A stretch of DNA of 64,000 bases from Lachnospiraceae bacterium 28-4 (GCA_000403275.2 KE159599.1:124001-188000), one strand, 5' to 3'; shown: positions 44,101 through 53,262, counted from the stretch's first letter. Made by a program: numbers and translations. Notes: generated by a model not told the origin, from the sequence alone.

Positions 44101-44977
44101 TATACCCCGACTTTGAAAATTCTGTTGCGCCCTCAATCAGTGCTTTCTGTGTTGTTGCCAATTCCTGGGCTTTCTGGTTGCATCTTGACAGATAATCCGC
44201 ATAGTCGTTACGGTTTAGCTCATCATTTACCTTTACCAGATCAGTATATACCTTATCCAGGCCAATCGTTGTAGAAACCGCCTGTTTCGCCTGTACAAAT
44301 ACTGTCCTGGTAATACTTGCCGCAGAAAACAGATCCTTGGCACGGTCAATCAGCTTCCTCCATTTGGCACTTGTTGATTCTGCTGCTAACCCATGCGCTT
44401 TCAGTTCACTCGTAAAAGCTGAAATTTGTGCCCGTACTTCCTGCAATTGAGATTTGTCCGAAATGGAATATGCTGAATTCAGCAGATTTTCGTATTTCTG
44501 AGAAGCAGATACATTGGAAAACAGTTTTGAATATTTCTGCCCAATATAAAGGATATCATTTACTGCCTTTTCCTTGCGCACTTCTACATCCAATGTGATT
44601 GATGTTTTGTCTGCATATTTCTGTGCTGTCTTTGCAGCGGATATAACAGAACCAATTGCATTTGAGGAAGCACCTTTCTCTACATTTACCTTTAATTGCA
44701 GTTCCGTAAGATTTTTCTGCAATTGTTCAATTTCATTCAATAGCTTATTTCTTGTGTTCTTATCCGTTTTAAATTTTGTTCCAACTTGAACATATAAATT
44801 ATTCAACTGTTTTAAACTATTTCCTAATTGCTTTTTAGAAAGCACCGTTGCAAGTTTTGCAATTACCTTTACAGAAAGGGTATTATCAATCCCTTTTAAA
44901 TCATTTTTTAATTGCGCCTTTGATAATTGTTTATTCAATGTTGCAATTATATCTAGCATAAAGTCATTATTACTCAA
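38183..44977 (-). CDS. Phage tail tape-measure protein
   Basis: About 2,264 residues. The likely start is TTG at 44977, 8 bp after AGGAGG; a GTG at 44998 lies before that ribosome site. The N-terminal half has the TP901-like tape-measure region (GYNLSTSDALTEKSTILSNV, AGNRQFQDADNLSLGLRTAALR). A hydrophobic segment follows at about 590-790, then long coiled coils at about 1370-1700 (RDAKQEVEDAKLEIDISKIE). The Gly/Ser-rich end includes GNTIPSHAEGTVGNAYAKGT. It sets the length of a siphovirus-like tail. No capsid, portal, terminase or lysis genes accompany it here. Confidence 0.92.
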   Translation of the reverse strand: MSNNDFMLDIIATLNKQLSKAQLKNDLKGIDNTLSVKVIAKLATVLSKKQLGNSLKQLNNLYVQVGTKFKTDKNTRNKLLNEIEQLQKNLTELQLKVNVEKGASSNAIGSVISAAKTAQKYADKTSITLDVEVRKEKAVNDILYIGQKYSKLFSNVSASQKYENLLNSAYSISDKSQLQEVRAQISAFTSELKAHGLAAESTSAKWRKLIDRAKDLFSAASITRTVFVQAKQAVSTTIGLDKVYTDLVKVNDELNRNDYADYLSRCNQKAQELATTQKALIEGATEFSKSGYNLSTSDALTEKSTILSNVGDMSASDSAKAIISGVQAYDAVDGYTDVVDKAQALIDKYNEIGNTASITTAEIAQGVQKVGSVFADSNTSVDEFIALLSAGNRQFQDADNLSLGLRTAALRIRGCSTELETMGEETEGVYTSASKLEEKIKGLTNINGTDGVSILEADGETFRSIYDIFLDISKVYKDMSDTNASALLELIAGKNRASAISATLNNMSEAEEILQNSLNAAGSAQKEYDSYLESTEAHIQQFQAKLVETYSTFVNGDMISHAADLGTAVLDLVNKTDLLKHSLIAIVALKIGQGISAVGGAIAGTVTQMNTLGKALQQIRNLPLDKVLRKSALDDIGEATKSLTEKNLKLLLSQKELNEIEKLAILGKHNLTKEEALSKLEKMGLTTATNANTAANTANATSANTLKGAFTGLTASVKATWAAMSAFQKASIVFAAISTAWSIGSSIINGIKQNNEELVQSVQEAANAYKESASSIEDYASRYEELQKSLIAAKGNEEETYNVKKQLLELQAELNDRFADEYGAINLVTDAYKDQTEAIKALNKETAQKFRNENKKGIDKAEKEMTKGRHYNLSLTGMSAYTDKGAVLKETAEKYREQGITLLDELGDGSYAQFSIHLKADAQSAYDTINAFENDLRNKAKELGDEHMFDDVLDMSSDSLNKAKETIENYGDTYKNALVAEIVSDDDKSKAYGEALKAVEAYNEAVLKSENPYDDQNVAKAKENLDAIKDSIQGNEEEWGKYSVLFDDVFGQADMRLLKFNEALKTDSGLQKLANDLEGLDNIDLQALDGNEGENSSFDKLKEAAAGYKVNVDELIDALVRLGYVQGEVQGSQQENGHAAAVSIAQTIDQLNTQLKPTFDSLKSAYQDIFTDGGFTLENVDLSMLDSIKSKLDELNELEGANISIDYSSFDNLVRVLTDSSSKSWEVQKAFDSLATSVLNSTDVMDSMDESTVQLVASMLESMGVANANEVAYETFNAKIEGLALQEQLLAETGKELADVTAHDAAAFLNQAGASEVAKTYLFQLVAAEQVFNAQGLDVSGKIEKLKELATAYGQTAIAAKIAHMEDQNAKAHTSFTDSDYQMLVDEVNNAVNNVQVGFGNIGGGSKSAGSAGKEAADAYLEAFEKELKNLDDLKDRGKITEKQYLDALRRLYLKYFRDKEKYLKEYEKYEHQYLEGMKSLYESAFSYITKQIDKRIDAVNSQKDAAVSALEAERDARLEAIEAQKEQYEYEIESIEEQINAKEKEIKAMQDANGERKQAIDLQKAEYELQRMQNQKTSFVYKDGQMVYEADTSGIRDAKQEVEDAKLEIDISKIEKEIGLLEEEKDILQERIDLLDKEAEQVNQYYDQLIAQTEKHYDTMVKGLEDYRSQFEALTDLLENAQMEASLSELGINMDALLNGSQEEFEKLKTAYTGILADMSRGNDGVLEQLSRLSGISTESISYLDATKSAFDDLGSVTLEGLEESVDGIGESARTLSTSAGEASTAVGNIQESVSNMSQSIAPLNTELESLKTLVGELIALLNSITFPEISDEGYAQKLRDIAQAFGEIASKCGEFKNIDFSSIIGSASAPSTDGAAMPGGEGMEGTAGTGFLGLASAISEAVASIDEQMGKLKTALDLGNSYFRGQIDVINEEYIPAWENLRTRLAEIIGVGVGDSEDKEGRGKQEAGSTDSGSASGGKTGSIIDIMQTGGDEVDAKLEDPWLKAFNDFATDGDNSIQTICNKIIELVSEMARIIQEKCEAAASALNALAKTASSSLHSVGGSVSGNTIPSHAEGTVGNAYAKGTEYKGLPHNEKNALRSEYGQTELTVYPDGRTELTTEPVMSDLPKGTVIFNEEQTKRIMDNKGEELGNAYDEGTVILADGTELRPLNPGDKEYWMVKKFDEFFKNNRDALLMPANAMFQATESMDRIAETINNNNSYMNRNIHVNIGDINLQEVQNVNSLSKEIVLRMPNMLLQEMHKM

Positions 44978-45002
44978 TAAAATTTCCTCCTTTTTCACAT
45001 AT

Positions 45003-45030
45003 AAAAAAGACAGTCCAGTTTGAACCGTCT
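45003..45030 (-). terminator. Terminator after the zinc-ribbon gene
   Basis: Stem AGACGGTTC / GGACTGTCT followed by TTTTTT on the minus strand, directly before the tape-measure ribosome site. Confidence 0.75.
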
Positions 45031-45063
45031 TCTCATTATTATTTTCTGTATTCAGTTTTTCAT

Positions 45064-45699
45064 TTAAAATTTAGCACCGCATGTATCGCATTTATACGTT
45101 TTGCTCACATGCCCTACTGATAAAACGCCAAAAGCCAATGCTGAAGCTGCCTTGTTCGTCAAACTAATTTTATGTATTTTAATTGATGAACAAATAGGGC
45201 ATTTAGGTATATTTTCGTAGTCCTTCACCCACATATCACGTTTTCTGGGGTCTGCCCAATCTGCCGGACGTTTAGAAAGAATGTGGTTTTTTAATTCATT
45301 ACCGCAATGACCACATTTGCTTTTAAATCTTGAATCAATCAATAAATAGTCTTTTGTTTTCGCAACCGGATATGGTACGCTTCCTACAAAATGACCACAT
45401 TTTGCACAATTTGCTGATACATCTCCATCCGTAAAAGTTATACCTTCCCATACATCACCTGGTTCTATAATCTCATACCACCAGAAATCAATCTTATCTT
45501 CATCAAATGAATCATTCTCACCTAATTCAACGCCATCACCAAAACTAAGTACCTTATTCTGAGAAAAATTATCCACTTTTTCAGTCTCCTCAGCAGAATC
45601 TTCCCACAGTGGTTTCCCACATACGGGGCAAATTTCCATATCCTTGACTACATTATATAAAAACGATGTACCACATGATTCGCATACCACTTTCGCCAT
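45064..45699 (-). CDS. Zinc-ribbon protein with four CxxC pairs
   Basis: 211 residues. CESCGTSF plus CPVCGKPL, CAKCGHF plus CGHCGNEL, then CPIC and CDTCGAKF: at least three zinc-ribbon-like modules. The segment between the last two (SLTNKAASALAFGVLSVGHV) is hydrophobic. No enzymatic motif. It stands alone between a promoter and a terminator inside the phage-like segment. Possibly a nucleic-acid-binding accessory gene. Confidence 0.75.
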   Translation of the reverse strand: MAKVVCESCGTSFLYNVVKDMEICPVCGKPLWEDSAEETEKVDNFSQNKVLSFGDGVELGENDSFDEDKIDFWWYEIIEPGDVWEGITFTDGDVSANCAKCGHFVGSVPYPVAKTKDYLLIDSRFKSKCGHCGNELKNHILSKRPADWADPRKRDMWVKDYENIPKCPICSSIKIHKISLTNKAASALAFGVLSVGHVSKTYKCDTCGAKF

Positions 45700-45736
45700 A
45701 CCACCAATCCCCCTGTTTCCTACCTATTTACCTACA

Positions 45737-45786
45737 ATTATACCACCCCTTTCATATACTCGCAACAAAAATCGAACATATTTTCT
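45737..45786 (-). promoter_or_regulatory. Promoter and LexA-like half site of the zinc-ribbon gene
   Basis: -35 TTGCGA (45765-45760), -10 TATAAT (45742-45737), spacing 17. Eight bp upstream is AGAAAATATGTTCG (45786-45773), one base different from the outer operator found in the SOS-type control region at 57468-57481. Only one half (GTTCG) matches the Bacillus-type LexA consensus. Confidence 0.5.
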
Positions 45787-45810
45787 CATTTCTGTATGTC
45801 TAATATTTCC

Positions 45811-46206
45811 CTACTCCTGCACCGCATCTTCCTTTCCCCCGGCGGCATCTTTAAAGGTATCCATAATAAGCCTATATGCATCCTCAAAAAATTTTCTTTT
45901 GCCAATCAAATCATGGCATATCTTTTCCTTGGATTCATCCGGCAATACATCATACATTTTACTTATCCCTTCAATAAGGCCACATTTTCTATCCCTGCTT
46001 TCTGCAAGCACCCCGTTATAAAGCTCAATAAGTGCATTTATTGCCAGTATATTTGTATTTGCACCATCAAGCAGGCTTTGCAAATATTTCTTAAACTCAC
46101 CTTCGTGGTTCATCCAATGATGCAGATTGGATAATTTGTAATTGACCGAAATTATGTCCTGGTTCTCTGTTTTCAGGTTTGGCAATGTTCTGTAAATAAC
46201 ATCCAT
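45811..46206 (-). CDS. Hypothetical protein in the phage-like segment
   Basis: 131 residues from ATG, mostly helical (LSNLHHWMNHEGEFKKYLQSLL), no recognised domain. The same frame stays open upstream to about 46360 and reads AALIIKAAKNQIKTGQLNNV, so the gene may start earlier with a non-ATG codon or have lost its start. The upstream boundary coincides with a CACACA-rich segment at 46370-46410 that resembles part of the duplicated leader at 57 and 61 kb. Confidence 0.5.
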   Translation of the reverse strand: MDVIYRTLPNLKTENQDIISVNYKLSNLHHWMNHEGEFKKYLQSLLDGANTNILAINALIELYNGVLAESRDRKCGLIEGISKMYDVLPDESKEKICHDLIGKRKFFEDAYRLIMDTFKDAAGGKEDAVQE

Positions 46207-46431
46207 GCTGATATCTTTACAATTTGTCTGGCTTTGTTCCGTACTTAATCCATCCGTACTTCTTAATTCTCTATTTAGTTTTTCTACATTATTCAGTTGT
46301 CCTGTTTTAATTTGATTTTTTGCGGCCTTGATTATTAATGCCGCTTTGAATGAATATTAGATTTTAACTTGAAATTTAAATATGTGTGTGCTGTGTGTTT
46401 ATAGTTACTTTAGGTTTTACTATCGATTTGA

Positions 46432-46611
46432 TTAATGACTATCCAAATAATCATTAAGGGCTTGCAAGGAAGACTCCCACAATTCGCGTTTGCCTGTCTT
46501 GAAATTACTTAATATCTGTTTAGGCACTCCGATTTGTTTAGCAATATATTGTTGCTGTCCTTCCTGCATTTTTCTAATTAATTTCTGACGCACTTCATCT
46601 TGTGTGATCAT
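46432..46611 (-). CDS. Small Cro-like helix-turn-helix protein
   Basis: 59 residues starting MITQDEVRQKLIRKM. The HTH is QQYIAKQIGVPKQILSNFKTG, a clear XRE/Cro pattern with recognition helix PKQILSNF. AGGAGA upstream supports the ATG at 46611. It is likely a phage- or element-encoded repressor/antirepressor acting on nearby promoters. Confidence 0.75.
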   Translation of the reverse strand: MITQDEVRQKLIRKMQEGQQQYIAKQIGVPKQILSNFKTGKRELWESSLQALNDYLDSH

Positions 46612-47120
46612 TTTCTTCTCCTTTTCGCTTTGATTTTCGTTAATATATGAACCTTAATTCACAAAATAAAAATATTAGATATCCGGCTCTCCCATCACTA
46701 TTTTCATGCATCACCGCACAGTGCCTGTGGTGGACACCATACGGCTTGTACATGAGTTGTTATTGTGTATCCAGATTGTGGAAGTCCTGGATGAATGCCG
46801 ATATAAGTTTTGGGGCTCATACCGGCTAAAACTGAATATTTGGAGAAATATATTTGAACTGTAATTACAGTTATTAGCGTTTGGCACTGACAGCTTTCTA
46901 TGATCCGGATTTTCCACAATACCAGATACTGCCAATGCCGATAGTACGATATTTCACAACATTTTAGAGAGACCCTACTCAGCTTACGTTCTTTTCTCGC
47001 CTCTCTTCATAGTCAATCATAAAAACTCCCGTAAAATCAACTGTTTGCGGTTAGAGGGAAGTAATTTCAGGTTAGGCGGTATAGCCCCGATTACAAGGGC
47101 TGTACCGTCTTTTTGAGTTC
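46612..47120. other. Intergenic junction between phage-like segment and recombinase module
   Basis: No convincing gene. Short frames here show no ribosome sites or coding bias. A hairpin GGCGGTATAGCCC / GGGCTGTACCGTC followed by TTTTT (47075-47114) can terminate transcripts running rightward and abuts the recombinase gene end. The left border of the recombinase element probably lies in this interval. Confidence 0.5.
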
Positions 47121-48794
<1,674 letters not shown>

Positions 48795-48814
48795 CTAACC
48801 TTATTATAGCGTAC

Positions 48815-49015
48815 TTAACCCTGTTTGTCATTGGGCGGTTTGACGGTTTCTGATTTTATGAGCCGTATCATCTTGTCGCGGAGCCGTTCCGATCCGCCGC
48901 AGGAGGTAGATACTTCATAGTATGTGCCGCCGATTTTGTAATAGACGGTTTCCTCTGTTGGTTTCCCTTTTTCCGGCAGATAGCCGCTGTCCTTGATTTC
49001 CAGTTCCCAATCCAT
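48815..49015 (-). CDS. Small uncharacterised protein next to the recombinase
   Basis: 66 residues from ATG at 49015 with GGAAGGG upstream; the frame is open further but unconvincing. Sequence WELEIKDSGYLPEKGKPTEETVYYKIGGTYYEV is beta-rich, followed by a helix. Small proteins of this kind are frequent beside serine recombinases of conjugative elements. Function unknown. Confidence 0.6.
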   Translation of the reverse strand: MDWELEIKDSGYLPEKGKPTEETVYYKIGGTYYEVSTSCGGSERLRDKMIRLIKSETVKPPNDKQG

Positions 49016-49523
49016 TCTTTTCCCTTCCTTTCCGTATTTTCTAAATGATAAGTTTCGGAGCAAGCATAGGAAAAGGGTACCCTTTTCCGTAAATCTGCCC
49101 GTCCGCGCTATGGCTTGCCGGACAGATTTTGCTTGTTGGGAAGCATCCCAAACCCTCTGATAATTCCTCTCACTACCTGCAACACCGCACAGAGCGGTTT
49201 TGACGGAGTTTTGAGAGAAATTCTTCAAAAAGTTTTCTTGTTTCTTAATACGGGGGAGTTTCAGAAATGCCAAATATGAATAAAAAATAGCAGAGGTTTT
49301 TTGTAAGCTGAAATATGGTTTCAGAGTATGTCTATTCAGTTCTATCAGTTAACTAAAATACTTCCTATAATGTAAGGAATGATTTTCTGATTTTGGGGGT
49401 ATACGGCATTGCTAAATCAAGTTCCCTACTTGACAATAGTTATCAATCGTGCTATCATTCGTTTTGTGAATATTTATAGCGAATATTCGCAAATACAATT
49501 CAGAAGAAAGGAGAAGTGAATCT
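49016..49523. promoter_or_regulatory. Divergent control region with 20-bp palindrome and TetR-type operator
   Basis: Contains a perfect 20-bp palindrome GGAAAAGGGTACCCTTTTCC (49069-49088). Before the TetR gene there is a strong promoter: TTGACA (49430-49435), 17-bp spacer, TATCAT (49453-49458). Directly after it lies GCGAATATTCGC (49479-49490), a 12-bp palindrome well placed as the regulator's own operator. Nothing else coding is evident. Confidence 0.65.
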
Positions 49524-50114
49524 ATGCCGTCAAAGCCAGTCCTTTCGGACGCTGATAAAAAAGCAATCCGCAAAAAGCTGGAAGAACTATGCGAGGAATG
49601 TTGGATAGCGCAAGGGTACAAAAAGACAAGCATTAAGAATCTATGCGACAAGGCAGTTATATCTATCGGTACTTTTTATACGCTCTACCCGACAAAGGAA
49701 GATTTATTCCTTGAAACAATCACAGACATACAAAGGAGGTTGACAGAAAAGATTATCGACATAAACAGGAACAGCCGGACGAAAGAGGGCTTTGCACAGT
49801 CCATGAAAAGACTTTTCCGGGAATACGACAGCAAGCCGTTCCTCTACAATGTCAATACGCCGGATTTTCAGTCTTTTGTGACAAAGCTGCCGGAAGAAAC
49901 GATTAAGAAAATCAAGTTTGACAGTTTCGATTTTTTCAGACAGGTTATCCATGCCGCAGACCTCAATCTGAAAATGGAGGAAGTACAGGCGTATGGGATT
50001 TTGAGTGCGCTGCTGTCAACAATCAATGCAAAAGAAACGCTTTCCGTCACTTGCGATTATTTCGCTGTTTTTGATTTTATGGTGGATAGCCTTGCGGCAG
50101 ATATTTTTGAGTAA
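49524..50114 (+). CDS. TetR/AcrR-family transcriptional regulator
   Basis: 196 residues. N-terminal helix-turn-helix (KKTSIKNLCDKAVISIGTFYTLYPTKEDLFLE, about residues 32-63) and a helical ligand-binding domain without recognised ligand motif. First gene of a cassette with a DUF4177-like protein, an ABC ATPase and permease; probably represses that cassette through GCGAATATTCGC in its promoter. Confidence 0.92.
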   Translation: MPSKPVLSDADKKAIRKKLEELCEECWIAQGYKKTSIKNLCDKAVISIGTFYTLYPTKEDLFLETITDIQRRLTEKIIDINRNSRTKEGFAQSMKRLFREYDSKPFLYNVNTPDFQSFVTKLPEETIKKIKFDSFDFFRQVIHAADLNLKMEEVQAYGILSALLSTINAKETLSVTCDYFAVFDFMVDSLAADIFE

Positions 50115-50125
50115 AGGAGATTTTT

Positions 50126-50356
50126 ATGACAGAATTTGAGTACAAAACGATAGTAATTGACAGCAAGGAAACAGAACATTCTGAAAAGTCGCTGTCTGAT
50201 AAACTGAATCATTACGGTAAGGACGGTTGGGAACTGGTTACTTGTTTTTCTTATCCATGTATAGGCAGCTCCCAATATTCACTTATCGGAATCGCACAGA
50301 AAGCAACTCTGATATTCAAAAGGCGGCTATGCCCCGAAAAGGGGGCGAGCAAATGA
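50126..50356 (+). CDS. DUF4177-like small protein
   Basis: 76 residues. EFEYKTIVIDSK...LNHYGKDGWELVTC is the DUF4177 pattern (Asn/Gly-Gly-Trp-Glu-Leu-Val). Role unknown. Its stop overlaps the ABC ATPase start (ATGA). Confidence 0.75.
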   Translation: MTEFEYKTIVIDSKETEHSEKSLSDKLNHYGKDGWELVTCFSYPCIGSSQYSLIGIAQKATLIFKRRLCPEKGASK

Positions 50357-51099
50357 CAAATGCGGTTGAAGTCCGGCATTTATCAAAATCCATAGAGGGC
50401 AGCCCCATACTGAATGATATTTGCATGAATGTAAGGCAAGGGGAAGTATACGGATTTCTGGGCGCAAACGGCGCAGGAAAAACTTCGCTGATGAAAACAC
50501 TGTACCACATCATTTTCCCCGATACAGGTACGGTATGTTTATTAGGCGAAACTATCAACAAGGGCAACAATCCCGTTTTCTCCCGTATCGGCAGCATTAT
50601 TGAAAGCCCTGTTTTTTACAGCCATTTAAGCGCATACGAGAACATGGAACTCCATTGCCGGTACATGGGCGCAGGCTATGAAAACATCATGGAAACGCTG
50701 TCACTGTTAGGGATTGCAGAAACGGCCAAAAAAGCCGTAGGGAAATTCTCTTTGGGAATGAAACAGCGGCTTGCGCTTGCAAGGGCAATGCTCACAAAGC
50801 CGGATTTGCTCATTTTAGACGAACCTATAAACGGCTTAGACCCACAGGGAATTATAGAAGTACGGGAGCTGCTGTTGCGAATCAACCATGAATACCACAC
50901 AAGCATTTTAATATCCAGCCATATCCTTGACGAGCTATCTAAAATTGCCGACACAATCGGAATTATTGACCACGGGGCTATGCTTGCGGAAGTATCAATG
51001 AAAGAACTCACAGCCAAAGGGATAGACCTTGAAACCTATTATTTAGGCTTATTGGGAGGAGGTGAAAAAAATGTGGAACCTTATCCGCATGGAAATTAA
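50353..51099 (+). CDS. ABC transporter ATP-binding protein
   Basis: 248 residues from ATG at 50353, which overlaps the previous stop. Walker A GANGAGKTSL, signature FSLGMKQRLALARAM, Walker B LLILDEPINGLDP, H-loop SSHILDEL. Resembles lantibiotic-immunity/bacitracin-type exporters (BcrA-like). Partner of the permease that follows. Confidence 0.93.
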   Translation: MTNAVEVRHLSKSIEGSPILNDICMNVRQGEVYGFLGANGAGKTSLMKTLYHIIFPDTGTVCLLGETINKGNNPVFSRIGSIIESPVFYSHLSAYENMELHCRYMGAGYENIMETLSLLGIAETAKKAVGKFSLGMKQRLALARAMLTKPDLLILDEPINGLDPQGIIEVRELLLRINHEYHTSILISSHILDELSKIADTIGIIDHGAMLAEVSMKELTAKGIDLETYYLGLLGGGEKNVEPYPHGN

Positions 51100-51766
51100 G
51101 AAAGTACCGTTGAAGCCGCATATCGCCGGATTGTTAATCGCTAACTTTATCATTTTTCTGCTTTCGGTCTTTACGTCCAGCCTTTTAACTGCAAGCGGCA
51201 ATATATCCACACTTCCGGGATTTGCCCCAGTCCAGTTAGATACGGTTACGTTAGCGGCAATGCTTGTAAGGGCTACTCTGATTGTATGGGAAGCGGTACT
51301 GATTTCCGTATTTGTGATTGAAGAATACAGAAACAAAACAATCTGTTTGCTTTTCACTTACCCAATCAGTCGCACAAAATTGATTACGGCAAAACTCATT
51401 TTGATATGTGGTATCATGTTCCTGTTCCATGTACTATCAAATATCTTCCAATATGCCACAATCTTTCTTGCGGCAAAATGTTTTGATTTTGTCACGTTCA
51501 GCTTTGGAAACATAATGACACAGGCAGTTACAACAATATCCGCAATCCTGTTGGGGCTTCTCCCGCTGTATGTTGGAATGATAAAGAAGTCAGCGATTGC
51601 AACCGTTGTTTCGTCTATCATCATTGTTGCCATAGCGTCAAATTCACAGGGAAGCAGCGCAGGACTTTTGTCAATTCCCATTGCGGCAATTATTTTCGGC
51701 ATCATAGGAATCACTTTTTCAGCAATCACAATGAGAAAAATGATTTTATCAGATTTAAGCAATTAA
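51071..51766 (+). CDS. ABC-2-type permease
   Basis: 231 residues from ATG at 51071 (AGGAGG upstream; a GTG at 51062 is inside the ribosome site). About six membrane helices. Overlaps the ATPase gene by 29 bp. Completes a BcrAB-like exporter under TetR control, plausibly antimicrobial-peptide or drug protection carried by the mobile element. Confidence 0.88.
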   Translation: MWNLIRMEIKKVPLKPHIAGLLIANFIIFLLSVFTSSLLTASGNISTLPGFAPVQLDTVTLAAMLVRATLIVWEAVLISVFVIEEYRNKTICLLFTYPISRTKLITAKLILICGIMFLFHVLSNIFQYATIFLAAKCFDFVTFSFGNIMTQAVTTISAILLGLLPLYVGMIKKSAIATVVSSIIIVAIASNSQGSSAGLLSIPIAAIIFGIIGITFSAITMRKMILSDLSN

Positions 51767-51785
51767 AAGAAAGGGAGACGATAAC

Positions 51786-52010
51786 ATGAATTTTCCAATT
51801 CCCGATTTTGTACCCGTTCCAAGTGCAGAAATCATGCAGACTATTTCAATCGTATCATTGATTGTCGGTATCTGCCTTGTGGGTGTGGGATTGCTTTTCC
51901 TGTTTCTGAACAAGAGAAAAGGGAAAGAAAAGAAAGCCACAGCCCTATGGATTGTCATAGGCGTTGGCGTGTTGCTTATTGTAAATCACGGCATACAGTT
52001 ATTGTTTTAA
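51786..52010 (+). CDS. Small two-helix membrane protein
   Basis: 74 residues with two hydrophobic segments (about 20-40 and 52-72) joined by a Lys/Arg-rich loop (NKRKGKEKKA). AAAGGGAGACG upstream. Unknown function, same operon. Confidence 0.7.
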   Translation: MNFPIPDFVPVPSAEIMQTISIVSLIVGICLVGVGLLFLFLNKRKGKEKKATALWIVIGVGVLLIVNHGIQLLF

Positions 52011-52020
52011 GGAGGACAAA

Positions 52021-52266
52021 ATGATTAAAGAAGTAAATCAGGCTTGCGAAAAGTTGAATGACACACTGGGAATATCCGTAGAGCTTCCCAACCCGAAAAA
52101 GAAAGCGTTAAAAACGGCAGCGGTATGTAACTTAGTTGTCGGCGCTGGTCTTGTGGCGGCAGGAATCCTTTTTCCGTCAAAATCTTGTGCGTTATTGGGC
52201 GGTATCAGCGTTATCAGCAGTGCTGTACTGAAAAAGGAAAGCAAGAATAAAACCCATGAATCATAA
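52021..52266 (+). CDS. Small protein with hydrophobic centre
   Basis: 81 residues; a hydrophobic stretch (NLVVGAGLVAAGILF) follows a polar N-terminus. AGGAGG upstream. Overlaps the next gene by 11 bp. Unknown function. Confidence 0.65.
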   Translation: MIKEVNQACEKLNDTLGISVELPNPKKKALKTAAVCNLVVGAGLVAAGILFPSKSCALLGGISVISSAVLKKESKNKTHES

Positions 52267-52459
52267 CGAGAGCGAGCAATTCAAATGGTTATTATGCCCT
52301 GTTTGCGGGAGCAAGACACGTATTAAAATGCGGTTAGATACAGAGCTTCGGAACTTCCCGCTGTTCTGCCCCAAATGTAAGCAGGAAATTTTAATCAATG
52401 TAACACAATTTCATATTTCGGTTATCAAAGAGCCGGACGCACAGACGCAGAGCCGATAA
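52256..52459 (+). CDS. Cysteine-rich KTR-type protein
   Basis: 67 residues: WLLCPVCGSKTRIKMRLDT and FPLFCPKCKQE, two CxxC knuckles around a KTR motif. This small zinc-ribbon family is common on conjugative elements of gut Firmicutes. Followed by a strong terminator. Confidence 0.8.
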   Translation: MNHNESEQFKWLLCPVCGSKTRIKMRLDTELRNFPLFCPKCKQEILINVTQFHISVIKEPDAQTQSR

Positions 52460-52496
52460 CACGCAGATTTGAACTGCTGTTATCGGCTCCTTTTTT
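52450..52496 (+). terminator. Terminator of the TetR/ABC cassette
   Basis: Perfect 12-bp stem GAGCCGATAACA / TGTTATCGGCTC followed by CTTTTTT; the 5' arm overlaps the stop of the preceding gene. Confidence 0.9.
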
Positions 52497-52803
52497 GATA
52501 ATTCAATCCAATCTGCTGAATGACGACAAAGAAAAAACTGTTGTTCAGCAGAGAGCTTTTTACACGTTCCTTTTGACGCGATGTCTAAAAAGAGGTACCG
52601 CCATGAAGCATAAATCATATCGACAAAATCCAACAATCAAAAAATCCAAGCCATTAACGAGGATTATTGCGCCTATGAGTATGAATACACATATCATTTA
52701 GTATGTCTTAATAACTCATATTACTCAAGAACCTATGCGGATATATTCTGCATGGGTTCTTGTTGTAATAGCCCCCTACTGGGAAGAAAGGGGGTGAGAG
52801 AAA
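52497..52803 (+). promoter_or_regulatory. Intergenic leader upstream of the sigma-like gene
   Basis: No supported gene; a 32-codon frame (ATG at 52603) has only a weak ribosome site. Near the end, AAGAACC-TATGC...GCATGGGTTCTT (52727-52761) forms a hairpin followed by a short T-rich stretch, a possible attenuator about 40 bp before the sigma-like gene. Confidence 0.45.
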
Positions 52804-53262
52804 ATGAGATATTCTGAACAGTTCATGGAGCATATTGAATATGCTTTCCATGCGTTCTGCAAGGTTGTCCTGCGCCATGAAGCAATCAACGCATGGAGGG
52901 ATTTGAAGCGGAAAATGGAACGGGAAATATCCCTTGACTATCTGATGTCAGAACGATATTTTGAACCGTCTGCTATGGACAGCTACTTTGAAAAGCAGGA
53001 CAAGCCGACCGTATTTCATGTGTTGGGAAAGGAAGTTATCGTTGATGATGAACGGTTAGCGACGACATTAGCAAAGTTGCCGGAGTTAAGGCAAGAAGTT
53101 TTGTTGCTATATTACTTCATCGGTTATCGTGATGAAGCAATCGGCAGACTGTATGGGCGTTGTAGAAGTACGATAAATCACAGAAGAAATGTCGCGCTGA
53201 AACAGTTGCGGAAAGAATGGGAGAGATTGGAACATGAGGAACAAAAAGCTGATACCTTTTGA
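52804..53262 (+). CDS. Sigma-70-like factor (Tn916 Orf7-like)
   Basis: 152 residues. C-terminal region-4-like HTH (LPELRQEVLLLYYFIGYRDEAIGRLYGRCRSTINHRRNVALK). N-terminal region-2-like part is degenerate. In Tn916-family elements the equivalent gene sits before an Orf8-like gene and regulates the element; here the same order is kept (next gene overlaps by 29 bp). Confidence 0.82.
   Translation: MRYSEQFMEHIEYAFHAFCKVVLRHEAINAWRDLKRKMEREISLDYLMSERYFEPSAMDSYFEKQDKPTVFHVLGKEVIVDDERLATTLAKLPELRQEVLLLYYFIGYRDEAIGRLYGRCRSTINHRRNVALKQLRKEWERLEHEEQKADTF

Noticed and set aside
46647-46935. Short frames (60-74 residues) on both strands left of the recombinase
   Set aside because: No ribosome sites, overlapping each other in several frames, no recognisable motif.
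49412-49651. 79-codon minus-strand frame
   Set aside because: Covers the TetR promoter/operator and the start of the TetR gene in antisense; no support.
52495-52701. 68-codon frame after the KTR-gene terminator
   Set aside because: Starts inside the terminator T-run, weak ribosome site, no similarity recognised.
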